Shown here one piece after another: positions 1-11,806 of a stretch of DNA of 64,000 nt. The DNA lies in assembly GCA_015680685.1 (NCBI GenBank), contig MNCI01011967.1, positions 41,977 to 105,976 of the forward strand, in the 5' to 3' direction. The number at the start of each line of letters is the position of its first letter. Position 1 is the first letter of the stretch. A program made the translations under genes and the position numbers. Origin of the DNA: Gnetum montanum (taxonomy: Eukaryota > Streptophyta > Gnetopsida > Gnetales > Gnetaceae). The notes below the pieces were generated by a model, which had not been told where the DNA came from, did no database searches, and saw only the letters and a program-made list of their open reading frames with translations.

Positions 1-614
1 CAAATTCACTACTAAAATGCTCTTAAGGCTTTCAAAAACAAGCTCTTTTATGGTAAAATTTTAACAAAAATTTTCTATCGGGCAACAAGAACAATAAGAG
101 CAATCTAAAAATCTCAAAATTACTTGCCAAGGATGATACTATCTAAACCACTAGCTAGACAATTTAAAAAAAATAAAAATAAAACATAACTCACAGGACT
201 ATGACAAAGAGGCTGAAATCTTTTCTTTAGCAAGTCATCTTACAAGCAATCTTTCACAATTTCTTCTTTACAATGCTCTTCTCCCAAGACTCAAAGTGTG
301 TCTCCAAGTGAGAGCCCAAGTGTTAGCTAGTAGCCTTTCAAAGTGTAGTATCAATGTCTTCTCCCAAGTATGATCTTCCCTCCACCCCAAAAGTCTTGTA
401 TTTTCCTCCCTTTTTATATGGTTAAAAGGTGGTTACATACTTAAAATATCTTAGCTAACTTCTCTCCCAAGTAAGGGAGTTACAACTTACCCATGTAGTT
501 AGGAGATATTTCTCACCAATTTAATTGGAAAGTTATGTAGTTAGGAAGTTGTACATAAAGTTAGGAGGAATTTATGCTAACACTAATATTTGTAAATATT
601 ACAAATATTTTATC
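1..614. other. AT-rich sequence, no gene seen
   Basis: No credible reading frame, RNA gene or conserved motif is visible. The phrase AGTTAGGA recurs three times between about 495 and 570, suggesting a short decayed repeat. It may be LTR-like, but no partner copy was recognised in the window. Confidence 0.5.
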
Positions 615-959
615 ATTAATATTACAATTATTTTATGGGTAGTAACTTATATAATAATGTTTGAAAAATAATGTTTTAAAGCCTTTGAATAATTAAATTA
701 AGAGGTAAGTCTTTCACACTATTAGCGTATGTGACATTGCTGAATTAATCACTAGACCATTTAAAATTTTATTTTTGATGAATAAAACTGCAACTCTGAT
801 TCACCGGCATCAGCCCAAAATATCTCTTGACACCTGTCTTAGTGTGCCTTTGTGTCTTTGTTGCCACGTTTTGTGGACTGGTATGTGATATCGAATGCTT
901 CAGCGTCGGGCATGGCTGCTATTTTGGATTGTAGGTTTCAGGGGCGAATGACATTTGTG
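615..959 (+). repeat. Inverted-repeat copy A of a gene-derived fragment
   Basis: This stretch matches the reverse complement of 19296-19643 over about 345 bp with scattered differences and small indels. The + strand from 852 reads a short open stretch containing VDWYVISNASASGMAA and ending RMTFV, parallel to the peptide on the minus strand of the other copy. The AT-rich part before it and a TTAG directly before the open stretch look like an intron and acceptor, so this may be a genomic (unspliced) fragment of a host gene. I do not recognise the protein. The match fades after 959. Confidence 0.6.
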
Positions 960-2854
960 ATTACCATAGTTTGAAATAAGTTCCCGGTTGTGATGTTGTT
1001 TCTATTTTCAATCTTGTTACAGCAATTAACCTGTTTCTGTATTTTCCAAGGGTGCACAACCACAAAATTTGCCAAGTTGTTTGAAAATAGTGCTGAGGTG
1101 GGTAAGGTTTGGTGATGCGTAGAACAGTGGCATAGAAATGGATATGGTTTGGTGGTGAAATCACTCCTCAGCTACCAACGTGGACTACCGTGTAGAGCAA
1201 GAGCTCTCTGTTGCAGTGGCAGTGCTGGAGAAGAGGGTGTTTTAAAGATGAAGATGGGGTTTGAGCAAAATGCAATTCTGTTTCTACGTGTGGACGAGGG
1301 TTTCAATTTTTTTCTTTGCTGCCACGTCCACGGAAAAGGGGTTTTGTCCCTTAGGGACTTGGCCATGCCCATGGTGATGGGGGTTTTTTGTAGTGCTCGT
1401 CTGTGTTGTGATAAGCACCGCATGGTTGGTGATTTTGCACTTTCACTGCTCTAGTGAAAACATGATTTTTCTGGAATGCTGCAATTAGAAACAAACTGAA
1501 AGCTTATTTGCATCTCCATTGAAATCCATGGATCATCAAGCTTATTTGCATTTGCTTCACCTTTGCTTGCAACTGCACATTCTTCAGGACGACAGAGGCA
1601 CTACTGATTTTTATTTTTATTTTCTAATTTTTGCAAGGTAGGAATGGTCGCTGAGAATTGGAGTTTCAAATTTTATCTTAGGGCCAAATATAAAATCAAA
1701 CTTAATAACAGGGATTTTTAATTTGGGACCTTTCCAAAAAGAATTTTTCAAAGCACGTTCTTCACCAATGCTTTTCAAGTAAATAATATAATTCCTTGTT
1801 TGCTATTGTACTATCTTCCAATCTCCAATAAGGAATAATCTAGCACTTTAATTTTGTATCAAGGAGGCCTCAACATCATTTTATTTAACACCCATCAACC
1901 CATAACCGTAAAGCTACATACTTCTAAATTTTTAAACATACAATGTTCCAATTTTGGTTAAGATAGTTCTACTGCTCCATGAAATGGCCAAATGTGCCAA
2001 TAGTAGCATAGCGTAGCAACCAACATGGCCTACTTTTAGCTGAGTTTGTAGCTTTCTGATGGAAGGATTCATTGCTGAAGAACTTGGAGTTGAGTGAAGA
2101 AACTATTTTTAGAGGTCATAGGAACTAACTAAGTGCAATTGAAATCACTGAGTAAGCCAAGCCTTCCTATCTTGCTTTCACTACGCTATGTAGCATAGCA
2201 TCTTGTCCTACAACAATTTACAGTTAATTACTTGAACAAGCATCTCCTGAAGCCTGCTATGCTACATAGCATAGCGTAGCGTAGCAAACTCCTCGACTAG
2301 ATAACTTGCTAAACTATTTTACACGTTTTGAGCTTCGCCGACAACTCTTCACATTGTTTCTATGTAGGGTGTTAGCTAGATGAATTTCCTAGCTAGAAAA
2401 CTTGCCAAATTGGATAGCCTAAACTTAAAGCATCCATTTCTTGCCAAAGTGACATGACGCTACCTGAATTGCGAAGACCTAGTGAAGCACGAATGCCCTA
2501 AGAATTTAGGATGTTTCACAAAGATGAGTCTTAGTAGGTTGATAAGACCTAGATATTTCATCAACTATCTTGTAGTAACCTACAACAATTTCTAATTCAT
2601 CTCTTATTAATGATGACATTAGAATTAATGAGACTACATAATTAGATGGCAACATGATGTTACTTTCTAGGTCACTCCATCTTGTGTGGTCATCCTATTA
2701 AATGCTAAAAATAAACTCTAGATTATAACGATTTAGATGTTGATCAATGACTTTGATTTGATAGGGTACATCATCTTTACTTTAATTGATTTTATCAATT
2801 TCCCTCATAAAATTATAAATAGCTAGAAAAACATTCCTATGTGAAGTATAATGG
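960..2854. other. No assigned gene
   Basis: 960-1460 is less AT-rich than its surroundings and has short open frames on both strands (1149-1454 plus, 1172-1423 minus), but neither has a recognisable motif and they overlap each other, so I call neither. 1460-2854 is AT-rich and uninformative except for repeated TAGCATAGC words around 1995-2290. Confidence 0.4.
2256..2275. repeat. Short perfect inverted repeat
   Basis: Nine-base arms GCTATGCTA and TAGCATAGC are separated by CA. The same words recur nearby at about 2000 and 2185-2199, and GTAGC is repeated directly after, so the hairpin sits in a small cluster of TAGC words. No function is evident. Confidence 0.6.
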
Positions 2855-3205
2855 CTAGCTAGCTAATGTGTATGGTAAGTGGGAATAGATGCTTATATTA
2901 GTATTAGTTAAACATTAGCTAGCTGCTAGATTATTTTAGTAATTAAACACTTTATTCTTTACTCTTAGGCAACTTAGAACATAAAATAAAAAATGATAAA
3001 AATCACATACCTTAGTTAAACTTAATCATGTTATTGAACTTTACAAATGGAACTAGGAAGAAAATGATTTCAAAGGTTAGTTTCACCCGTTAGAGTTAAT
3101 GTATGAAGAAATCTAAAGTCTTTGGAATTCAACTAGATCATTGAGTGAATGCTAGTGCTTTGTATGGTTGGGTGTAGGGTATACTTGATGCTCATCATTA
3201 GCATC
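2855..3205 (+). repeat. 5' LTR remnant of the Athila-like element
   Basis: Homologous to 14325-14660 in order and orientation: both have GTGTATGG followed by a GGGAAT block, then ATAAAAATCA with a CCTTAG or CCTCAAG block, then a GTGTAGGG block ending near CTCATCA. The upstream half of the LTR was not alignable by eye, so the 5' limit is uncertain. No clear tRNA primer site follows. Confidence 0.5.
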
Positions 3206-3351
3206 ATTGTTGAGGACTATAGTTAGCTTTATGCACTTCTAGGACTTAGTGAAAATCATTCACATTATTGGATCAAACCTTAAAGTCACAATCATTCTAA
3301 TACTAATAGCAATTGTAAAAAGCACAATGTTAATTTTCTTCTAATTTGAAA

Positions 3352-5400
3352 ATGTCTTCTTCTCACAGGGAGGATTCTCCACCTAAGTTCGAGCACACAT
3401 CCAATTCAAGGAATGAACAATCAAATCAGCCAATGCCCCAGCAATGCCATGTGCTATATACTCATCTTAATTAGTATGTGCCTAATTTCACCTTCATCCT
3501 ACATAAGGATGATCAGATGTGGTGGAGAGATGTGGAAGGAACCATTGTGTTGCTTCTCAATTGATCAATTCCTATGATACTCCAACAAACTCTAATGAGG
3601 TTGGGCATCTAGGGGATCCATGCTGAATACATTGTGCAAGATCACGACTCAAGGGATTATCATCTCATCAAAGCATAACACAAAATCGATCAACAACAGG
3701 AGAAACACTAGGAATCTATTAAAGGAAAATGGTTTAATAACCCCTTGTTCCTATTGGGACAAAAAGACAATGAGGATCCCTTCTTTGGGAATTCTCATTT
3801 CACTAACTCTCCTTCCCTTAGTTTTGATGAAGGGGGCATGAACCAAAATTTATAGTCCACTATAAAAAATCTTGGTTTAGGTAAAAGTGGATCTTGTGAT
3901 CATAGGAGGTCCAAATATAGGAGTTATGGCAGGAACAAGGACAAGCATCATGATGATGATAATGTCCATGACCATCAAACAAGGGGTGGTATGCACCACA
4001 GTGCTAGTCCTCTTTCCTATTCACCTTTTTCATCATCTTCTTCCTCCTGTAGCTCCAACAAAAGTCATAGAGGACATGACATGATGGATGTGATCAACGA
4101 GATAGAAATGATTGTGATCATAGGATCCATTGGAATGATTGTGATCATAGGGTCCATTAAAATGATCAAGATTAGGGGCATGGAAATTCAAGGGAGGCCC
4201 ACCACCATGAGAGAAGGGACAACATAGGGTATAGTAGGCATCAAGGCCATCATAGAGGCCATGAATATGATGAGCCTTTACTTGCTACTCAAAACATGCT
4301 AAACACCATAGAGGTAGCAAGAATTCCAACAAGGCAATGTGAAAGATAGTTGAATAAAGTGGTTGGATATGAAAAATATCCCCAAGTTCGAGGGGGGATA
4401 TAATTCAAACCACATAATCATCTACAAGCCTTTCATGATGCTTATGCCTTGTAGAACATAGAAAACAAATGGCAAAAGCTTAAGCTATTTCCTAGACACA
4501 TAAAAGAAATAGAAAGTTGGTACTGATCCTTGGAGCAGGAATCAATCCATAGATGAAGTACGATGGTTGAGCTATTCAATGACAAATATTAGACATATTC
4601 TCAATTGTCCAACCTAAGAAGCCAGATCCAAGGTTGGAGACAAAGAACACATGAACCATTTGATGCAGCCATGGGTAGGTATTATTCCCTTTTGCATCAA
4701 TGTCCTAGCCATGGTTATTCTCAAAGGGAGAAACTTCACCATATCATAGATGGGTTCTGATAAAAAACAAGCAGAACTCTTGGGGTCTATGACCAAGGGA
4801 GACTATCACAACTTATGGTCCATCAAATCCAAATCCTCATTGAGTAGGTTGCTAAAGAATAAGTAGAGTTTAGAAAAAGAGAAAGTGTAGATAAGTACAA
4901 TAGGGACTCTTCCATTAGAAAAAGGAAATTTTCGTTTGTTGACAATGAGGAGGAGGTATCACTTGATGAAGTGGTATAGTGAAAAACCTTGCTGATATAG
5001 AAATTTATTTCTAAAATTTGGCTAAGGTAGATAAAATTTCAAACTCTTTGGATAAAAAGTTCAAGAAACCCTAAAAATAGTAGAAGCATCCAAAAGCCAA
5101 AGTAGTGATCATGATCGCAGGAGATGGAAGGAAGTTGAATGTACCCACCAAATGGGTAAGGGAAAAGCTGCTACTGTAGAAGAGGTTGTGGAGTCTAAAA
5201 TAGATGGTGATGGTAGATGTAACCTCTACCAATACAAGCATCTTAAAGGATGTTGCCCTATTTTTTCACACTTGTAGAAATCTAGGGTGTACACTTTAAA
5301 TCCTAGATTGGCAAGAAGGCAAACACCTAGAAGGTTGCCTTATCCTCAAGGAAACCTAAGGAAGTTTCACCAACAACAAGCCTCTTATCCAAGTGAAGCT
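3352..5400 (+). pseudogene. gag: Athila-like gag, decayed
   Basis: An ATG at 3352 opens a Ser-rich start (MSSSHRED), followed by a frame broken by many stops. Around 4640-4760 the reading EPFDAAMGRYYSLLHQCP then a short Gly-poor helix matches the gag core of Athila/Tat elements, where the family has a segment like EAWERYKDLLRKCPHHG. 3900-4080 is His/Asp/Ser-rich. A Cys/His cluster near 5215-5260 (CNLYQYKHLKGCCP) could be a degenerate nucleic-acid-binding knuckle. Gag would form the particle; this copy cannot. The following stretch to about 5400 is basic and Gln-rich. Confidence 0.6.
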
Positions 5401-5769
5401 CCAATGTGACAATTCAAGTAGTATCATTAGTGGTAACATCCATAGTCAAGGGGGATGCCACCAGCAAGGTAGCAGTATCCTTACAGACAACCTGATCCAT
5501 ATGGATACTTTATTTAGCAACCCATGTCTTCATGTGACTCTTCTAGTTATTCTTCTTTTCAACATCACTACTACCCTCATGAGTATTATAGAGCTTATTC
5601 TACATCTCCAGGAGGGAATTCCACATATTTTTATCACCGTCCTCATCCTTTTGCTTGTGTTTCTCTTCCCTTAACCTAATTACCACATACTCCATCAATG
5701 CAACATGAAATTCTAGTTTAGCCATAACAACATAATGCTACCAGGGCTGTTGATTTACAGTTAGCCATC

Positions 5770-7985
5770 TTCCTAGCAAAAGATTTGATCCTAGGAGTCT
5801 CTTAATCTAGTTGCAAATCACTGGGAATGAGCCTTGAAAACCTCTTCTAGATTCAGGTTCTAGTGTTAATTTGATTTTTCATGAGATGTATAAAGCCTGG
5901 AACCTACCTTGACTCTAGAAGAATAACATTTGTCTTAAGTTAGGAAACCAATCCATCACTATTTGTGGCCAGTCCTATCCTATTAACTTCCTAGTGATCT
6001 ATGTTGAAAATTGCATGGAGAACTTCCCAATCATCATTAGAAGGGCTTGGATAAGTACTATTGATACATGGTTGGGAATCTAGATCTTTTCTTGGAGATT
6101 TCAAAGGAAAATTTATTTGGAAAGATCAAGAAGAAGAGAGTTCCATGCATCACGTATAGTGATACAGGATGCAACTATGTGTAGAAACAATGGGTTGTAA
6201 ATAGCACATTAATCAAAACATGTAGATAGTGTGCAAATGAATCTAAAACTTAAAGGTGCCTGTATAGAATAGCCACAAAATAGTAGGATACCTAATGGCT
6301 AATGGCTAATCTTAAAAGCAATATACTTTGCATGGAACCTACTAAGAGCCTGACATGTGCCTATGTTAAAGGCATGGAAGAACTGGAACAAGTTCATCAC
6401 CAACTCTCTAATGATGAACCTAATGATAGCTATTGGGAAGAGTTGGAAATCCAAAAAAATTTAAAACATGAGTCCTTAGAGTTGAAAAATTCACTTGCCA
6501 ACATTGAAATGCATTCCTAAAAAATGGAAAGCTAGTGATAATCAATGTTAATCTTACTCCTAAGAAAAAAGAGAAGTTGTTGAACATTGTTAACAAATGG
6601 CCAATAGCCTTTGCTTGGTCATATCCCAAACTCACTAGGATTGATCCTAGAATATGCTAGCATGACATCTATACCAATCTTTCCATAAAGTTAAAGAGAC
6701 AACCATAATAGCAATTGAACTCAAAATTGAAGCAGATCATCAAGGAAGAAATTGAATAACTCCTCAAGGTGGGGTTCATCTATCCAATTGCATATAATGA
6801 GTGGATTAACCTAATTGTAATCATGCCAAAGAAATGTGATATGTGGAGGGTGTATTGATTTCAAATTGTTGAACATGATAACCTACAAAGATTAGTTTTC
6901 ATTGTCATTTTTAGACCAAGTGTTGGACACTATTTTTAGAAATTGTTTTTGCAACTTTCTAGATGGTTATAATGGCTATAACCAAATTTAGATCATACTA
7001 GAAAATTAGGCTAAACCTACATTCACAATTTTTTGGGGGACTTTTTCATACATAAAGATGCCATTTTATCTATGTAATGCCCCTACAACTTTCCAACATC
7101 TTATCCTTAGCACTTTTCAATAGTCAATTGGTAGTGTGATGGGAGTCTTCATGGATGACTTCTCCACCTATGGTGCTATGTTTGAGCAAACCTTGGACCT
7201 CCTAAAGAAAGTGCTTAAAACATGCATGGAGATTACTCTTAGGTTCAACTGGCAAAAGAGCCATCTATTTGTCAAGGAGGAAATTATGCTTGCGTATATA
7301 ATTTCTCAAGAAAGGATTGAGATGGACACCAAAAAGATTAGGATCATCCAAGGAATAACCCACTAGTCAGAAATGGTTAAATATGTCTGATAATTCCTTA
7401 GGCACATTAGCTACTACTAAAAATTCATAGAGAATTTCTCTAAGATTTCTAAATCAATGGTCAATCTTACAAAGAAATATGCTCCATTTTTATGGACCAA
7501 AGAATGCAAAAATACATTCCAAAAACTCAAAGATAAGCTTGTAGAAACTTCAATTCTATGAGCACTTGATTGATCCCAACCATTTCACATCATGATGGAT
7601 GCATCAAACTATGACTTGGGAGTTATGCTTACATAGTTGGATGATTAGAAACATTTATACCACATCCACTGTGCAAGCCAAAGCATTGTGAGTGCATAGC
7701 TTAACTACATCACAACAAAGAAAGAGTTTATGATGGTGGTGTATGCCTTGGAGAAGTTTAGGCACTATGTGATTGAATACAAGGTGTTTGTGCACATAGA
7801 TCATAATGCCATTTGCTTCTTGATGAATAAACTGATGGTGAGCCCCCATGTCATATATTGGCTTGTGATCTTGTAGGAGTTTGATCTCACAATGGTATAT
7901 TTGAAAGGAACTAAGAATGTGATTATTGACCACCTATCTTGGTTACAATGGAACAACCAAGAGGACGAGAGCTTGCTCTCTAATT
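5770..7985 (+). pseudogene. pol: Protease-RT-RNase H block, copy 1 (decayed)
   Basis: Protease active site LLDSGSSVNLI is readable near 5845-5875 in one frame; the block then runs through the RT approach (KQIIKEEIE...LLKVGFIYPIA near 6730-6800), the RT motif FMDDFSTYG at about 7150, the tether region (QKSHLFVKEEIMLAYIIS) and RNase H (HIMMDASNYDLGVML near 7590; DHNAICFLMNK near 7800). It stops at LSWLQWNNQ followed by a stop near 7985 and has no integrase. Copy 2 begins immediately after, with sequence corresponding to a point before the protease, so the junction looks like recombination between two elements. Confidence 0.75.
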
Positions 7986-7989
7986 AATT

Positions 7990-10500
7990 TTTTTGATAAA
8001 TGCAATCGTAGGAACACAATGCCACAAGGGCTGTAAATCCTCAACCCACTATTGGTTCTGAAAACTGTATGAAGAAAAGACCTTTCTTCAAAACCAATAG
8101 TCCAACTAAGCCCTTACAACCACAAGCGGTTGACCCTGTGAATGCCTCCCCATCAAATAAAGCTTCAGAGCTCCCTTTGAACCAAACACCGAGCTCAACA
8201 CATATGATTATGTTAACACATGATGTTACTGACTAGATCAAGGTTGGCTACCTTCCCAGGAAATTCTCTGATCCTGGAAGCCCTCTAATCTATCTCCAAA
8301 TAACTAGGAATGAGCCATGCAAAGCTCTTCTGGATTCAGGTTCTGGAGTCAACTTAATATCGCAAGATATGTACAAAGCCTGGAACTAGCTTCCATTAAA
8401 GAAGAGAAATATTTGCCTAGAGTTTGCCGACCAGTCCATCACTATTTCCTTGGGATTGGTGGAGGACATTGTCACCACTATGTGTACCTAGTTGATTTCC
8501 TAGTGATACAAGTGAATAATGCTAAAGGGGAATTCCCAATAATAATGGGAAGGGCATGACTAAGTACTATATATGCACACCTAGGAATCTGTAATCTTTC
8601 CCTGAAAATATCTAAGGAGAACACTTTAGAAAAGATCAAGAAGATGAAGGTTCCATGCATCACATACAGTGATACAAGGTGCAATTGTGTGCAAAGATCA
8701 TGGGTTGTGCAAAGTTTATCATTGCCTGCATGCAACCAGTGTGCACAAAACATGAACATACAAAATTGCCTATATATAGCAGCCACATGACAAGAAGACA
8801 CCTAGTGGTTGATAGACAGTTAAGAGAGCAACTCACTAATGTGCATGGAACTAACTGACTGAATAACTTGCGCTTACATCGAAAGCATAGATGCACTAGA
8901 GCAAGTCCACTTCCAACTTCCAAGACTTAACTTTGAAAACATCAAATGGGGGAAGTTGGAAATTCCTAAAAAATTCAAAAAAGCGCCCCTAGAATTGAAA
9001 ACATTGCCCATCGATGTAGAATATATGATTCTTGAAAATGGAAAACCAGTAATCATCAATGCAAGACTTACTTTCAAACAAAAAGGAAGACTGCTGAAGG
9101 TAATAAACAAGTGGTCAAAAGCCTTTGCCTGGTCATATCCTGAATTAATTGGAATAGATCCTAGGATATGCTAGCATAGGATTTACACTAACCCCTCCAT
9201 GAAACCTTGAAAACAACTACAGAGGCGACTGAACCCAAAATTGAAGCAAGTAGTAAAAGAAGAAATAGAAAAACTTCTTAAGGCTGGGTTCATATATCCC
9301 ATTGCTAATAGCAAATGGGTTAGCCCTTTAGTAATCTTGCCTAAAAAGGCAAATGGAGGATGTGCATAGATTTTAGGTTGCTGAACATGGCAACATTTAA
9401 GGATCACTTTTTGTTGCCATTCATTGACTAAGTCTTAGACACCATAGTAGGGTATCACTATTACAGTTTCCTGGATGGCTACAGCGAATATAATCAAATA
9501 CAGATAGCCCCAGAAGACCAAGCTAAGAAAACATTCACTAGTCCTTGGGGAATGTTTGTGTATAGAAAAATTCTATTTAGCTTGTGTAATACTCCTTCCA
9601 CGTTTCAATGCCTAGTTCTAAGCATATTCTAATAGCAAATAGGGAATAGATTGGAAGTCTTTATGGACGACTTCTCCACCTATGGAACAAGTTTTGATCA
9701 AGCCTTGGACAAATTAGAGAAAGTGCTGAAAAGATGCATAGAAACCAATCTAAGGCTCAACTAGCAGAAAAGACATTTAATGGTCCAAGAAGGCATAGTA
9801 CTTGGGCATAAGGTTTCACATGTAGGAATAGAGGTAGACCCAAATAAAATTAGGATTGTCCAAGGAATCACTTGTCAACCGAAAACTGTCAAAGACATTC
9901 GGTCATTCCTTGGACACACTGGCTACTATAGGAGATTCATTGAGAACTTCTCCAAGATTGTTAAACTATTGGTAGAGCTAACAAAGAAGGACACAGCTTT
10001 TGAGTGGACCAGGGAATGTGAACGAGCATTCCAAACGCTGGAATGAAAGCTAGTAGAAACTCCCATTCTACAAGCTCCTGACTAGTCTAGACCATTCCAC
10101 ATCATGACTGATGCATCCAATTATGCCTTGGGAACCATACTTACATAGTTAGATGAACAAAAATGCCCTTACTACATCCACTATGCAAGTAGAAGTATCT
10201 CTGGTGCAAAAATTAACTACATAACTATAGAGAAAGAATTAATGACTGTAGTGTTTGCACTAGATAAGTTTAGGCACTATGTGTTATATTACAAAGTGTT
10301 CATCCACACAGATCATAGTGCAATCTAGTTCCTCATGAACAAGCCAACGGTTAGCCCTCATATTATACGATGGTTGGTAATTCTATAGGAGTTCGATCTA
10401 ATAATGATGGATCGGAAAGACACCAAGAACGTAGTTGTAGATCATTTATCTCGGTTGCACTGGGATAGAAAAGAGGATGAATATGTAATGTCTCATCATT
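7990..10500 (+). pseudogene. pol: Protease-RT-RNase H block, copy 2 (decayed)
   Basis: Parallel to 5740-7985 but clearly diverged. The protease site reads LLDSGSGVNLISQDMYKAWN near 8325-8385. RT includes KQVVKEEIEKLLKAGFIYPI (about 9245-9305), FMDDFSTYG (9663), QEGIVLGHKVSHVGIEVDPN (9785-9845) and YYRRFIENFSKI. RNase H has FHIMTDASNYALGTIL (about 10100) and HTDHSAI. Most breaks are single stops at expected Trp or Gln codons. It continues into integrase, so this copy carries the element's true pol 3' half. The catalytic DD of RT is kept. Confidence 0.8.
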
Positions 10501-11806
10501 TTCTTGATGAAGCACTCTTTTTCAGTGTAGTGAATAACCAACTACCCATGGAGACGAACTGGTATAGTAGCATTCTCACCTATCTCTTTACTCAACAAAC
10601 ACCATAGGAGTTGTACCTTAGGAAGAAATAATATTTTCTTCACAGAGCCAAGTACTTCATGGAAATTAATGGACAACTTTACAAAGTGTGTCTTGATAGC
10701 TTGGTTCGATGGTGTGTGCCTGAGGTAGACCAATTGAGAGTTCTCCAAGATGCTCATGAGGGCCCTTATGGGGGTCACTATGCAGGGAGATGAACGACTA
10801 TTAAGATCTTGCTTGTAGGATATTACTGGCCAATATTATTTCAGGATGCCTATCAATTTGTCCAATCTTGTGAGCATTGTCAATGTGATGGGGGAATGAT
10901 TGCTAAAATGAAGAGTTTGCAACAATGGATTCAATTGTTAGAACCCTTTGACATTTGGGGAATAGACTTTATGGGGCCCATTACACCAATGTCCAATGGA
11001 AAAGCTTACATTGTAGTTGCCATAGACTATTTAACAAAATGGGCTAAAGTAGCTGCTATTAAAGACCGCACATCATCTACAGCTACATGATTTGTGCAAC
11101 AAAAAATCATAAATAGGTTTGGTGTGCCATGTGCACTTATTTTGGATAATGGAACACACTTCATAGGTGTAACTTTTCAAAAGTTAATGCAACACTTAGG
11201 AGTTGAACATAAATTGACTACACCTTATCACCCCCAAGCTAACAGACAAGCTGAGGTCACCAATAAGGAGATCACTAAAATATTGACTAGGACAATTAGA
11301 AAGTATAGGTAAGATTGGAGGACTAAACTGAATGATGCTCTTTGGACATACCGATCCATTTGGAAACTCCCTATAGGTTACTCTCCCTATGAGTTAGTGT
11401 ACGAAAAGTTTCCAATGCTTCCAATTCAAACCAAACTCCATACACTATCAATGGCTTATGACCTCCACCTTGATCTTGATTTAGCACAAAAACAAAGGTT
11501 GGAAAATTTAAACATACTAGATGAAAATAGATTAGCTTCCCTATCATCAAATGAGTTACACAAGGCATATAATAAGCAATGTCATGACTTGAAGATTTGA
11601 AAGGTTAAGTATCAACCAAGAGATAAGGTTCTCTACTAGAACCCCACACATGTGCCACCATGCACAAAATTTCAAACACTATGGGAAGGACCTTACATTA
11701 TTCATGTAACCTTTTCTTCAGGGACCATGACCATATACAAACCTGAGAGCCCTGATAAGAGATTATTAGTCAATGTGCAACATACCAAACCCTTCCATGA
11801 ATTTTG
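10501..11806 (+). pseudogene. pol: Integrase of the Athila-like element (decayed)
   Basis: The zinc-binding part shows HEGPYGGHYAG then CEHCQCDGG (His-His-Cys-Cys pattern, about 10760-10890). The core has Asp in IWGIDFMGPI (about 10960), Asp in LILDNGTHFIG (about 11140) and Glu in RQAEVTNKEI (about 11245), so the DDE triad is present although a conserved Gly is replaced by Arg (NRQAE). The C-terminal region reads QPRDKVLY and LWEGPYIIHV, ending with HTKPFHEF and a stop at about 11804. Stops at about 11090 and 11310 break the frame. Integrase would insert the cDNA; this copy is inactive. Confidence 0.8.

Noticed and set aside
1149-1454. Overlapping frames on both strands at 1149-1454 and 1172-1423
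   Set aside because: No motif, mutually overlapping, and not continued in the second copy of the neighbouring fragment.
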